Positions 10,746 to 21,862 of a DNA stretch of 64,000 nucleotides are shown here, piece by piece (the stretch's first letter is position 1; every line of letters begins with the position of its first letter). The notes beneath the pieces are model-generated. The model was not told the origin of the DNA, made no database searches, and saw only the letters and a list, made by a program, of their open reading frames with translations. Source of the stretch: Heterobilharzia americana (Eukaryota; Platyhelminthes; Trematoda; Strigeidida; Schistosomatidae); assembly GCA_944470555.2 (NCBI GenBank), contig CALYCZ020000349.1, forward strand, positions 1 through 64,000. The letters are read 5' to 3'. The translations under genes and the position numbers were made by a program.

Positions 10746-11785
10746 TGCTGTTACACACTGTCCAGCCAATAGTTCAACTTCACCCTTGGACTCACAGCAT
10801 AGCGCTGTAGTTTGCGCTACAATGAAACTCATATTTTGTCTTACCACTAACAAACCTCAAGGAACAGGCGTTACAGCCAATATACGCCGTTGTGTTATGA
10901 TATTCGACCCCAACCACCACGTCGAGATAACAGCTACCCGTCAGGTCTTCGACTTTCATTTTACACTGGACAAAACTGTTCTTCTTTGTGAAGATATTTC
11001 CCTGAATACGTACCTGTGTTTAATTCATGGTTCACTTCCAACTCTAGCTAATCAAGTTGCTTCTTAACCATTATTCGAATAGTTTTACAAAATACTTCAT
11101 TTTTCATATTTTTCCCACCACCTTCAGTATTCCTGATCTTTTTCAATACATTGTCTTCCCTCTTCCTTAATTTGAAGGCTCCCTACACTTGTATGTCTCA
11201 AGATAGGTTTTTCAAGAAGAATATCAATCTTTTTAGCGACTGTAGTTTTCTTCAGTTAATTATCTTCGAAGTTAGAAAAACACATCATGCATGCAAACAA
11301 ACCACTTGCTTTTCGATCGAAAGTGGAAAAGTTGGATATATTTCAGCCTTCAGCGAAGATGACAAGAACTACATGTTGTTGTTTTCAAAAGCTACAATTT
11401 TCTAGAATTTCAACAACTAATGTTTTAGATTGATATCAGTTATAAGGCTCGCAGCTGAGAGTAATTTGTACGTGATACTTACTAACCAATAGGCTGCGAT
11501 GAGCTGAATCTACCCAGCAGTCGTCAAATGTCTCCAAACAAAAAATCAGCTGTATAACATCCAAATTCCAGTCAGTAGATTGGACATTATATTGATAAGA
11601 AGGAATTTTTTCCATGTTGTTAAATATTAGTTGTAGGTAAGGTTTTTGATGTAATTGTCCTACACTGCTATTTCCTTACATATTTCAGTATTCCTAGACT
11701 AAAAACACTTTTAAAAACCTATTGTAAATGATATTATAAAAAACTTTAGTTACCATTGTTTGTGATGAAACAAAGACTTAAAATC

Positions 11786-11789
<4 letters not shown>
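10746..11789. other. Unassigned interval
   Basis: Open frames at 10786-11067 and 11151-11405 (+) have no recognisable domain. I see no repeats, RNA gene or splice structure that I can support. It is the last single-copy DNA before the inverted triplication. Confidence 0.5.

Positions 11790-11846
<57 letters not shown>
11790..11846. repeat. (TA)28 at left edge of arm A
   Basis: TA dinucleotide tract ending exactly where arm A begins (AACCACTGTGAGTG). The same sequence borders both sides of the longer TA tract at the B/C axis. Confidence 0.97.
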
Positions 11847-11848
<2 letters not shown>

Positions 11849-12077
11849 CCACTGTGAGTGTATGGTTGTCATATAGGTTTGCAGTAGGGTTGTGAAGTGC
11901 TAAAGAGTTTAAATGCAATAAAAACTAGAGTTCACCTTGATCGGTAGCTGAACCTATTGCTAGAGTGAATCCACTATTGAAATGCAAACAATATTGACTT
12001 TCTCAAATCTTCAACTTGTGACAATTTTAGTACACCTCAAATGAATTTTAACTCTTCTTTCCTTAAACCAAAAGCGA

Positions 12078-12690
12078 TCAGGATCGGAAAGACAGCAAGA
12101 CAGGTGTTTATTAATCTGAAACCAGTGTGGAGATCTACCCCACTGCACTATGCACAAAACGTCAACAACATCTGGATCCGGATTTTCAACATCAACCTCA
12201 AGTCAGTGCTGCCGTATGGCTCAGAGACTTGTAGCGTTACGAAGGTGATTTGCAACAAACTAGAGACATTGATGAAGAACTGTCTACACTGACTGGTTAC
12301 TGAAGATGAGATGAGATGAGATGAGATGGTCAGAATAATAAGAATGAGCGTGAAGGAACTGAGGCTGGCTGGCTGGCTGGCAACGAACCAACCAAGAAGT
12401 TATCACCCAACAAATATGCAGGTGAAGAAAGTGGAGATGGATTGGTCATGCACTGGGAAGGCCGAGTGAGGACATCACGTGCCAAGCCAGGTACTCGAGT
12501 GGAAGCCAGATGTGAAGCGATGCGTTTGGCATGTGATGTGAGGGTGACATGTGAGGAGGAAATGAGAGCTTGTGGGCTGTTGTGGAACCAGGTTCAAAAG
12601 ATTTCAGAGAATAGATTGCACTGGAGATGTGTTACTGAAGCCCTATGTTCCACTAGGAACCCAAGGGACTAATAATAATAATAATAATAA
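12078..12690 (+). pseudogene. SR2/RTE-like fragment with 3' end (arm A)
   Basis: 5'-truncated copy starting at the RT thumb: ATCGGAAAGACAGCAAGACA, VFINLKPVWRSTPLHYAQN, IWIRIFNINLKSVLPYGSET, then a GATGA array, a short CTGG array, TNQ codons, the W-A-T-E-A-L-C-S-T-R C-terminus (about 12625-12660) and the native 3' end. That end has the hairpin GTTCCACTAGGAAC (12648-12661) and an (AAT)n tail to 12690. Frame is lost at the microsatellites. Endonuclease and RT palm are absent. Confidence 0.88.
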
Positions 12691-13182
12691 TTTATCCTAG
12701 AAATCTGATTAAGTTATCGATAAGCAAGTTGGTTGATGGTTCATGTTATGGAGTGTGACAACACTTACAAGATCATTCAAAGAAGCCTAGAATTCCCTGA
12801 GAAATCTTCACAAACCAAGTGCACTATTATAAAGCAGTTACGTGACAGTGAGTCAAATAACCATCTTTTATTATTTGTTTATTATTATTCCGTCCTTATT
12901 ATTTTGTAAATATGACAATCTGAAATCATTTAGAGAACCATCGAAACTTGAGCAATAGAAAGATATTCAACAGTTTGTTCCTAAGACTCAATGATTGCAA
13001 CATTGGATTCCAAGCCAGTCTCTAAATTTTGACTTGCAGAGTATAAAATCTAATCCTTCATGCGCTTGTAAATGTATATTACTGATTATCAAACTAGAAT
13101 GATACAGATGTCAAGCGTTCTCAGATTTTCAGTGATTCGTTAGCTAAGATCGATGATGAATGTTACGAAGTCGATCGATTCC

Positions 13183-13184
<2 letters not shown>

Positions 13185-13269
<85 letters not shown>
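13185..13269. repeat. (AC)42 microsatellite (arm A)
   Basis: About 42 AC units; its counterparts are about 34 GT units at 31013-31080 (arm B) and about 42 AC units at 33851-33935 (arm C). Confidence 0.97.
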
Positions 13270-13273
<4 letters not shown>

Positions 13274-13631
13274 TGAATAATTGATATACGTTTCTGAAGG
13301 TATACGTAATCTAAAATGAATTGAAGCCTAAGATAGAGGGCTCTATAGATGGTTTTGTGCGTCAATCTTTTGTTAATGACTAAGATAGGAAGGATGTTGT
13401 ATTGAACGCTTTTTTAATACTATCACCGTAAGGTACTCAGGTGCATAAATCAGGTCTAATAAGTGGTTGATTATGAGGTTGATTGTTCAGTTGGATACTT
13501 TCAAGATGTGTATGTGAGTCCCAGTTAATAAATGAAATAACTTCAATCAAAAGAATTAAACCATTTATCAGATTAAATTGATTTCTATTTCGTTTGATGA
13601 ATTCTTGGTGTAAATATTTTCAACTTGTTTC

Positions 13632-15018
13632 AGTACTGCGGAATCATTCTCCTGTCCATCCCAGGCAAAATATTATGCCACATCACCTTGAGGATTCAAA
13701 ATTACTACCGAAATAGTCTGGCTGGATTCAGGAAGAACAAATCATGTTCGGATGAAATTGCAACACTACGCATCATTATAGAGTGGCAGTCAACTCTTTA
13801 CTTCAACTTCATCGATTTTGAAAAGGCCTTTGACAGTGTCGACCAAGAAGTAATTTGGCAGATAGCTGCTTCAACAATACGGTTTTAGTGCTACAAATCT
13901 TCATCAAACTCATTCAACAGCTATATGAAGACTCCACATACCAAGTGATTCACAATGAAAAGCTCAGCAACGCCTTTGAAGTGAAGAGAAGTGGAGTAAA
14001 ACAAAGCTGCCGCCTATTATCAATAATTGTGTTCCGGACTGTAGTCGACTGGATCATGTAACAAACTGCGAGGAGCGAGAAGATGGGCATACGCTGGCTG
14101 GACCGATGGAAAGACAAAGATCCTAGAGGATTTCGATTTCGCCGATGATGATTTATGTCTAATGTCGTACAAACTCGAAGATCTCCAGGTAAAAAGCCGC
14201 AAGTTGACAGAAGAGGCAGCGAAGACGACACTTCAAGTGAACGTAGAGAAGACAGAGTTAATGAAGATAACCAACCAGCAACAACAACAACAACAACAAC
14301 AAGCACCGGTCACCACCAACGGGATAAATCTAAATGAAGTAGTCTCTTTCACCTACCTATTTAGGCAGCATCGTTTCAGGTACAGACAATGGCATGGATG
14401 AGGACGTCAAAGCCAGCCAGGATCAACAAGACAGCAAGATAGGCCTTTCTTCGTTAATCTGAAATCAGTGTGGAGATCTACTGCACTTTACCTTACTTCA
14501 CTCAGTATGAGGTGTGAACAAGATCCGGATTTTCAACACGAAGTCAGTTAAGTCAGTGCTTGCTTCTATATGGTTCAGAGACTTAACGTGTTACCGAAAG
14601 CATTTCCAACAAACTACAGACATCATACATGAACAGCTGCCGACTACCCTCACGACATACTGAAGATCAGATCAGATGGCGAGAAAGAATAAGAAACAAG
14701 GAACTCACTCTGACAATAAACCAACCAAGAACCCATCTCCCAACAAATATGCAGATGAAGAAAGTGGAGACGGATTGGATTGGATATACACTGGGAAAAC
14801 TATTCGGGAACATCACGCGTCAGGCGAGGCCCTCAAATGGAACCCAAAGGGGAAACGATGAGTTGGTTGTCCGAAGCGAGAATGACATGGAGGAGATGAT
14901 GTGAGAAACAATTGAAGGCTCTTGGGCAGTTGTGGAGCCAGGTTCAAAAGACTGCAGAGAACAGAGTGAAATGTCAATGTGCTACTAAAGCTCCACTAGG
15001 AACTCAAAGGACAAATAA
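13632..15018 (+). pseudogene. SR2/RTE-like fragment, RT palm to 3' end (arm A)
   Basis: Begins at RT finger/palm sequence (GIILLSIPGKILCHI), has an internal deletion, then SLAGFRKNKSCSDEIATLR and FIDFEKAFDSVD (palm motif A, catalytic Asp present) before a stop at about 13886. After a frameshift: YQVIHNEKLS, GVKQSC, DFADDDLCLMS (catalytic box around 14140-14160), a (CAA)n polyglutamine tract at 14280-14301, a disrupted thumb, and the C-terminus TNQ...IRW/KSGDGLDW to about 14990. The tail is CTCCACTAGGAACTC then AATAATAAA. It is a second subfamily relative to the 12.1-kb fragment. Multiple stops and frameshifts make it a pseudogene. Confidence 0.88.
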
Positions 15019-15290
15019 TAAATACAATCAGCAGTACCTGAGCAATATTTACTAGATAGTAATTAACTTTCAAGTTGTGAAGTATACCTGGTTACTATAG
15101 TCTATGGTGTTTTTGTCGATGAATTAAATTTTATATTGAAGTGACTAAGGAGCTGTTTTGTTGTATTTTCAATGTGAATGATACAGCATTTTTGTAGTTT
15201 CTAAAAGTGTAGTCATCTCGTTATTGTAACTTGTTAAAGTTAAAACTTCATTGAAGTAATCGCTATCAATTTATGAAATGTAATCGAACG

Positions 15291-15314
15291 AAAGGAAAGG
15301 AAAGGAAAGGAAAG
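15291..15314. repeat. (AAAGG)n short array (arm A)
   Basis: Five AAAGG units; equivalents lie near 28970-28992 (B, with one substituted unit reading CTTTG) and 35957-35980 (C). Confidence 0.9.
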
Positions 15315-15779
15315 TATTAACAATTTATGAAGAAATGTGGTATTCTTAAAAGTATGTGATAAAGTCAGTTGGTTACAAGGATCGGTTTTGATTTCGATAG
15401 CTGAAATAAACAGTGACCTGAGATAATTTTGTCACATCTTATTATTTTCATTTGTCATAATATGATAGATCAGACAGTTGGAAGGGATTACTGACTGAGT
15501 AGTAAGCCGCATCTCTACGACTATCTGTTTCATACGCAGATTCATATTGTTACTGATTAACAAGCTTTGAAATTCATTCACCATCCATACAGAGATATAA
15601 TTTAGAGCTGAGATCTTATGATAGTACGACTGAACAAAGATAGGCTAAAGATATACCTCAAGCATATTTATTATCAGATTATTTATCGTTCGAGAGTTCT
15701 CCTACTCATATCAGACTGTTTTATTAGTTCATTCGTTACCTGTTGGCAGAATGTAACACATAAAATAAACTGGGAAGCA

Positions 15780-16640
15780 ATAAAGAGTGGTTGGGATCCT
15801 CATTGCAAGGGGAGATTCCTTGACGTCTATAAAGGAAGACATATAATATTATCACGTCTCGAAGAATTCTTTTGTTTGAACGACGGAATCGTTAGTCCTC
15901 TAACACTGAGATCTACTGTAATGAATATTCTCCATTCCGCACGCTCAGGAGCTGAGAAAATGAAACCGTTGACTCGCCCGATATACTGGTAGGCAGAAAT
16001 TGATGTTCATGTCCTGATTGTTTTTGCAGTCAATTTCGTATGAAAAATCACTACGGTATCCATGTCCTTGTAGATAACTGTTGTTGCTTCTCAAACTCCT
16101 TATATACTTAAGTTATGGTAGACTCTTATTCTAAATGTCCAAAAATAAAACTTACAGACGCTCCTAATGCGATGAGGAAGATTTTCAGTTGTGAGAGAAT
16201 GCCGAACTTCCTAGTCACTGATAATGGTAATCATTTTACTGAGAACTTAAATGATTAGCTTATAGAAACTGGTTGACGTCATCAGTATACCAGCTCACAG
16301 CATCCTAAGTCAAATAAGCTGATAGAACAACTCTTACGAACATCCCAGTGTCCTATGGCATCAGTGAATTCAAGTAATTTTGAAGAGCTGGAAAGCTAGT
16401 GAATATTCTTCTGCTTCATTGTCAGAATATACAACATAAATCTACTCATGAAAGTTTAGGTAAACTCTTTCAATCGTGAATTATTCAAATATATTTAATG
16501 ACTGTGACTTTGAAAGATGGACGTTATTATTGAGGGAAGGGTTATCAGCTGTCAGTAGGAATTATATTGCATACAATAGGAAATCGAATGGTGAAAATTC
16601 TAAACTTAAAGATCACTCAGTTTACAAGAGACATGTAGAC
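15780..16640 (+). pseudogene. Ty3/Gypsy-type retrotransposon integrase relic (arm A)
   Basis: The frame ending at 15992 contains GIVSPLTLRSTVMNILHSAR and AEKMKPLTRPIYW, matching the zinc-binding N-terminal region of Gypsy integrases just before the catalytic core. Downstream, in other frames, are MVDSYSKCPKIKLTDAPNA (about 16120-16170) and MPNFLVTDNGNHFTENL (about 16199-16250), the D and TDNG parts of the DDE core, then SSQHPKSNKLIEQLLRT (about 16290-16340), where the third acidic residue (E) sits. Stops and frameshifts separate these blocks. No gag, protease, RT or LTR was recognised nearby, so only the integrase portion remains. Confidence 0.8.
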
Positions 16641-16844
16641 TAGAAGAAAATGAATCCAGTAAGTCGTCCAAAGACTATTCTTATGATTCCCTTACCAATT
16701 CTAATTTTAAAGATAGTTTTGAGACACAAACAGATAATGTCAGTGTAAATATTAATACAGTCAATAGGAAGTTGTGATAGACTTGTCAATAAACTCAGAT
16801 TTCATTTTGAAAATTTTGTGAAGTAACAGAAGTTGTAAATATGA

Positions 16845-17025
16845 ACCATTGGATTCCAAACCCAGTGGCTCAGTGGTAACGCACTGACCACAGACCTGAA
16901 GGTCGTGAATGCTCACCACCTGAGGAATCCCATACGAAGAAGAAACAGCTGTCCAGTGCTCTTAAGTTTCAATGTCCCTTCAACTGATGTCAGTTCATCA
17001 TGAATACCAACTTGAAAAATGCTAC
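16845..17025 (+). mobile_element. Smα-like SINE with degenerate hammerhead (arm A)
   Basis: Head: CAGAAGTTGTAAATATGAAC, then CCCAGTGGCTCAGTGGTAAC (A-box region) and ACCTGAAGGTCGTG. Body: CACCTGAGGAATCCCATACG then GAAGAAACAGCTGTCCAGTG. CUGAGGA, GAAAC and a GUC cleavage triplet before CAGUG are present, but stem II is destroyed. It ends near GATGTCAGTTCATCATGAAT and ACCAACTTG. The architecture (tRNA-like promoter plus hammerhead) is that of the Schistosoma Smα family. Confidence 0.85.
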
Positions 17026-17346
17026 TAGTTGAAAACACGTTCTCTATAGAGATGAAAGCTTTTAAGGCAAAAGACGTATGTTATAAGTTGTAGGCAGCTA
17101 AAATGATCTATTTTCGTAAAATAGCTACTTTTGTTCTTATTCACAGCTTACATAACCTAATTCTGGTGTAAAACGATCAGTTTTTAGTTTACAACTAGAC
17201 ATTGCTACACGCTATCAATAAGTTGAAGAGGACTATGGGGAATCTAAATTTACTATGTGAACCTAATACAGACAGACATTTAAGACCATCAGACTTCATG
17301 GTGTACCTGTTGCCATCAAGCTACCAGGTTAGTATGTACTTGACAT

Positions 17347-17709
17347 CTAATTTGGCTCAATATCACACATTACAGATTCTCGGCAGGAATTCAGGTGATA
17401 TCTTCTAGAAGAAGTCATCAATGAATACTTGGAATTGACGGAGGTTAAAGACATGGGCAGTAGGATAGCAATCCAACTATTCAATTTCAAGACACTCATC
17501 ATCAAACTGAATGGTCTTAGGCATGGTCGTTTATGCAGTAGTATATTAGCACAGTTAATGAGTTCTAATTTAGAAGGATGCAGCTGTACAATGTTTCCTA
17601 GTTCACAATGATTTACTAACTGATTTTGACCTGTGATGAAGAACTTGAAATCTGTGAAGGCTAACTCACTGACAGTAGTACTTAATTTCTCTAGACATCC
17701 ATATTGCAT
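17347..17709 (-). CDS. Unidentified 120-codon ORF (arm A)
   Basis: An uninterrupted minus-strand frame beginning MQYGCLEKLSTTV and ending CDIEPN. It has eight cysteines and two hydrophobic stretches (LINCANILLHK and LNSWIAILLPMSL). I do not recognise it. It lies downstream of the Gypsy integrase relic on the opposite strand, and could be a decayed exon or LTR-retroelement sequence. Its identity in the three arms reflects recent duplication and is not evidence of selection. Confidence 0.25.
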   Translation of the reverse strand: MQYGCLEKLSTTVSELAFTDFKFFITGQNQLVNHCELGNIVQLHPSKLELINCANILLHKRPCLRPFSLMMSVLKLNSWIAILLPMSLTSVNSKYSLMTSSRRYHLNSCRESVMCDIEPN

Positions 17710-18064
17710 TTAACTTTATGAATTATTACATTATTACATTTCAGGTGAAGAAATGCATAAATCACTCCATATTTCGTTTTGACTAGCTTGAAGCCTACAA
17801 ACATACAAAGTTTGTTAACATTTTGACTTAAAACTTTTCATTTGAGTCATATAGAATACTGAATTTGCAAAACAATATTCTTTAAAGTCTAAGTTATGCT
17901 TCCTTATATTTGACTTCAATTACAAATATGCATTGTACAAAATTCAATCTCTCATACTTTTAACAAATGGGATGATAAGCATGAATGTTCAGCAATGTGA
18001 CCAGTCTGTAATAATACACAACTATTAATAAACGGCTAACAAGTAAATCTTCATCTTGTAAATA

Positions 18065-18367
18065 TTGAAAAGTACAAATTATTTAGAAATTCCATTAAAG
18101 GAAAGGTCTATCCCAGTCATGCAGACTTTATTCTATAAGAAAGAATTTTTCAGATGTTTTAGAAAAGAAAAGAATTGGTTAGTTGATTGGTACACTGTAA
18201 ACATTAACCAGTATAACGATTGCTTATATCTATCTATCATAGAGGAAGGTCAACATTTCAATGCACTCTTAGCGATATTTGGTTATAAGTTGAAGAAAAG
18301 AGAATTGGAAATCGATAGAATTCAAAGAATGAAATGTAGAGAAAGATTTACTACTTATTTCAAATAA
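18065..18367 (+). CDS. Unidentified ~100-codon ORF (arm A)
   Basis: Open frame without a good ATG at its left end (it opens with TTG); first internal Met is about 18 codons in. It contains LFYKKEFFRCFRKEKNWLVD, WYTVNINQYNDCLYLSIIEE, then a basic helix (KLKKRELEIDRIQRMKCRER) and ends FTTYFK-stop. The composition looks more protein-like than the surroundings. No domain is recognised; it could be a terminal exon or a gag-like remnant. Duplicated at 25914-26216 (-) and 38732-39034 (+). Confidence 0.3.
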   Translation: MKSTNYLEIPLKERSIPVMQTLFYKKEFFRCFRKEKNWLVDWYTVNINQYNDCLYLSIIEEGQHFNALLAIFGYKLKKRELEIDRIQRMKCRERFTTYFK

Positions 18368-19307
18368 AGTAGTTTATAGTGCATTAGAAAAGAAGAAAGT
18401 TTTAATCTAGGAAGTGACTTCAAAAACCATCCTAACAACTACTGAAATAATCAATCAGGTTGCAGTATTTTTTCTGAAGAGACAATTTGTTTGATAGTAT
18501 AGAGAAAGATGATTGGTTGTTCCATCAGTTACTAGGGTAGCCTTTAAAGCTGTTGTCTAGGAAGAATTCTATAACGAAATAAGTGTCAATTAAATCAAAG
18601 AAATATAATGCTTTATAGTTAGTTTATTTTTCTAAAGACTGAGTGCCTTTCACTGAGTCTCATGTTAATTTGAACCACTTTCAAAGATTATTTAGATAGA
18701 AATTAGCTCAATGTGCTGATGGTTAAATCTGAACAGAAACGTGTTTAGTGGTGGGGGGTTTGAACCAACTACCTTCAAGTATCGATTTATCGAAGAGAAT
18801 AGAGATTCTATGTGTGACAATTTTTCTATAGATCAGCGCATAATGTTTGCATTTGTACTTTTGAAGTATCCTGTCTTATTTATTCATATGACTCTAGTTT
18901 TTATGAAATCTTACTGCTGTTAATCAGTTTTCTGAAAGTTGTTTGTATTCTTCAATTTAACACAGTGTAAATCAACTTATAAACAGCAATGACTTTTAAT
19001 TGAAAAGTTTTTATTTGCATTTTTGAAAATTTTTTCCTCATATCTACTAGCATAATTGCTGAAAATATCAGAGAAGTGCATAACATGTATGTGATGCATT
19101 GAAAAGTATCAATTGATTTCCACGAGAAATGTGGGAGAGTTGATTGACAAATTTATTCGAAGGAACAGACTCAATTGATATCACGTTTAAAGATAACAAA
19201 GTAGGATAGAATAATATATTGAACATTTGATAAAAGAGAAGTAGAAAGATCAAAAGTTTTGCTGTATCTACTAACAAGTGTTTTATGGAACATGAAACTG
19301 CTTCATC

Positions 19308-19421
19308 GATCTTCTGCACTCAGCATGTGGAACAAGATACGGATTTTCAACACCAACTTAGTCAAGTCAGTGCTTCTGTATGGTTGAGAGACTTGGCGCG
19401 TCACGAAAAGCATTTCCACTC
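19308..19421 (+). pseudogene. RTE thumb fragment, first limb of a fold-back composite (arm A)
   Basis: GATCTTCTGCACTCAGCATG through CGAAAAGCATTTCCA, encoding [18 protein letters not shown], then a stop, then [10 protein letters not shown]. It is joined directly to an inverted copy that includes the same region, so the two limbs can fold into a roughly 100-bp hairpin. Confidence 0.85.
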
Positions 19422-20158
19422 GAGCAACTGGCCTGACGCGTGATGTCCCCAGTCGGCCTTCTCAGTGCATGCTCAATCCATCTCCACTTCCTCCTGCATA
19501 TTTGTTCAGCGATAGGTTCTTGGTTGGTTCGTTCCCAGAGCTCCTTGTTGCTTATTCTTTCTGACAATCCATCTGATCTTCAGTATAGAGCCAGCGTAGG
19601 TGGCAGTTGTTGATGAATGTCTGTAGTTTATTGGAAACGCCTTTCGTGACGCGCCAAGTCTCTGAACCATACAGAAGCACTGACTTGACTAAGTTGGTGT
19701 TGAAAATCCGTATCTTGTTGCACATGCTGACTGCAGAAGATCTCCACACTGGTTTCAGGCTAATGAACACCTGTCTTGCTTTTCCGATTCTAACTTTGAC
19801 GTCCTCGTCCGTCCCGCCTGTAGTTGAAACAGTGCTTCCTAGATAAGTGAAGGAGGTTACTTCCTTTAAGTTTCTCCCGTTGACGGTGATTGGAGTTCGT
19901 TGTTGTTGTTGATGGTGGTGGTGCGGTATCTTCATCACTTCTGTCTTCTCTATATTCACTTGAAGTCCCGTCTTCGCTGCCCTGTCTCTTCTATCAACTT
20001 GTTAGTTTTTGCCTGCACATCTTCAAGTTTATGTGACATCAGGCACAAGTCATCGTTGGCGAAATCCAAGTCTTCTAGGTTCTTTTCCGCAGTCCAGCCA
20101 GTGTATCCCCCTCTTCTCGCTCCCCACTGTTTGCTGCATGATCCAGTCCAGTCCACCA
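19422..20158 (-). pseudogene. SR2/RTE-like fragment, central RT to C-terminus, inverted (arm A)
   Basis: On the minus strand: VDWTGSCSKQW, NLEDLDFANDDLCLMSHKLE (catalytic box region as F-A-N-D-D), a frameshift, then an open frame 19959-19552 with NIEKTEVMKIP, HHHHQQQQ, TPITVNGRNLKEVTSFTYLG, VKVRIGKARQVFISLKPVWR and [20 protein letters not shown]. It continues in a second frame with [32 protein letters not shown] to 19422. The thumb is among the best preserved in the window. It is flanked by plus-strand RTE pieces on both sides. Confidence 0.9.
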
Positions 20159-20480
20159 CAACGAACTAACCAAGAAGTTATCGCTCAACAAATATGCAGG
20201 TGAAGAAAGTGGAGATGGATTGGTCATGCACTGAGAAGGCCGACTGAGGACATCACGTGCCAAGCCAGGTACTCGAGTGGAAGCCAGATGGGAAGCGATG
20301 AGTTTGGCATGTGATGTGAGGGTGACATGGAGGAGATCATGTGAGGAGGAAATGAGAGCTTGTGGGTTGTCGTGGAACCAGGTTCAAAAGATCTCAGAGA
20401 ACAGAGGACACTGGAGACGTGCCACTGAAGCCCTATGTTCCACTAGGAACCAAAGGGACTAATAATAATAATACAATAAC
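20159..20480 (+). pseudogene. SR2/RTE-like 3' terminal fragment (arm A)
   Basis: Starts at ACGAACTAACCAAGAAGTTA (the TNQ codons), runs through the C-terminal frame 20277-20462 (EARWEAMSLACDVRVTWRRS, WNQVQKISENRGHWRRATEA, LCSTRNQRD-stop), the terminal hairpin GTTCCACTAGGAAC and an (AAT)n tail. About 150 bp of element sequence are also present in the inverted neighbour. A twin-priming-type insertion with overlapping ends is one explanation. Confidence 0.88.
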
Positions 20481-20539
20481 TTGATCTTTACAGAAGTTAG
20501 TATTTTTGGTGAAGATCTGTATAAAACATTTGATAGTAT

Positions 20540-20650
20540 TCATATAGATATTGGGTGTTTATTGAAGGTGAGAGGGAAAGCACAGACATCCGGATTACAG
20601 ACCTGATACTTTATCAACTGAACTGCAGAACTTAGCTACTGACCATATCT
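20540..20650 (-). repeat. SINE-2 copy, divergent (arm A)
   Basis: On the minus strand: CTGCAGTTCAGTTGATAAAG (A-box-like), then CTTTCCCTCTCACCTTCAAT and AAACACCCAATAT. This aligns with the SINE-2 copies at 4436-4545 and 61655-61790. Duplicated at 23631-23741 (+) and 41207-41317 (-). Confidence 0.5.
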
Positions 20651-21862
20651 TAACTCCACTTCAATTACCAAGGGTCTTACCCAAGTGCCATGAGAATTCG
20701 ATATATTCAGCTGGTTTCCCCCCCAAAAAAAACTGTGGCTGTCTCAAATAGTCTAACGGATAATACTCATATTCTTGATGAAACTGTCTGATATAGCTTT
20801 ACTTTGATAGACTGCTTTTGAATAGTAGGTTGATGACTGGAGTGACAGTGGTCACTATACAATTCAAACAAGTAATGCGTATTAATAAGCGTATTGTTTG
20901 AATAATAAATACTCTGAGTCACACAGAACTTCTTTGAACATTCAATCTCTCTAATTTGATTGACAAGAGATATTTAAGTAAGAAGTTATAATTTCACAGT
21001 TGAATAACCATCTCATTCATAAAGCTTACATCATCATCATTACACTAAAAGTAACCCACGTTGATTAACTATGCAAAACTTGATGAAATTAATTCGTTAA
21101 AGAAGAATGTAAGAGATCTGGTGACAGATACTTACTTCTATTGTAATTGAATATTTTAACTCCTATTCAACCTTTAAACAACATTAGTTAAACCATCTAA
21201 TGTAAAGAATATGAAGAAAGTAGGATTTCATAAGTGTATAAATCTCAACAGGTTCAGTCAGCTGAATTCTTTATTCATTCGCATACCATGATGAAGTATA
21301 AGAATACGCGTTTACACAATGTAAGCCTGAACATCAGTCAATGTGGTGTAAAGTAGAAATGAATAATTTCAACAAGTAGAAATATGGACAGATTGAAAAA
21401 ACTGTTCAAAAGGATGATGAAGATTGAATAAGAAGCAGATAAATTACATTATGGATCATATTTAGAAGAGAATTCCAATCAAACGTTAAAAGTAGAGAAT
21501 CATGTTAACTATCCATGACAGATACTAGTGAGATGGATTACATCATCTATTATCAAGTTTGTAGGTTATATAATGAATGAGTTCCACTGAAATTTGTAAA
21601 TTCGATAGATCTGGTCTTTTCCATACTCCTTACTTCTTTTCAATTTGTATTCGGAAAGAAATGTTGTCAATATATGAGATCGAATGGAGAATAAAATGTA
21701 AAACTAATCTTTAGAATAGTATTTGAGCATATATCAAAAGACTGATTGATCGAAGAAATATATTCCTTATCAATTAGATCTACGTCTTCGACCACACACT
21801 AACAAATAGGTTTACAATTCAATCGAAATACCAATCAATCGGTGGGGAGTTGGTGAACAATA

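Larger units (their letters stand above)
11847..21862 (+). repeat. Inverted-triplication arm A (10.0 kb)
   Basis: The segment from AACCACTGTGAGTG to GGTGAACAATA recurs inverted at 22419-32418 and directly at 32509-42529. Nearly every feature pairs with constant coordinate sums (A plus B about 44281 near the loop, 44264 at the far end) and offsets (A to C 20661-20667). The copies differ by scattered substitutions and microsatellite lengths, for example GATGTGAAGC in A against GATGGGAAGC in B and C near 12510. Confidence 0.95.

Noticed and set aside
13183..13365. ORF with a Val-Cys repeat
   Set aside because: Translation of the CA/GT microsatellite.
15618..15992. Intact 124-codon gene
   Set aside because: Its C-terminal half is the zinc-binding part of a Gypsy integrase, and the catalytic core continues in other frames, so it is a retroelement relic.
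19552..19959. A functional host gene of 135 codons (repeated at 24322, 40219 and 44698)
   Set aside because: The translation is the thumb of the RTE-type reverse transcriptase (LLYGSETWR, TYLGS), continuing out of frame into the rest of the element.
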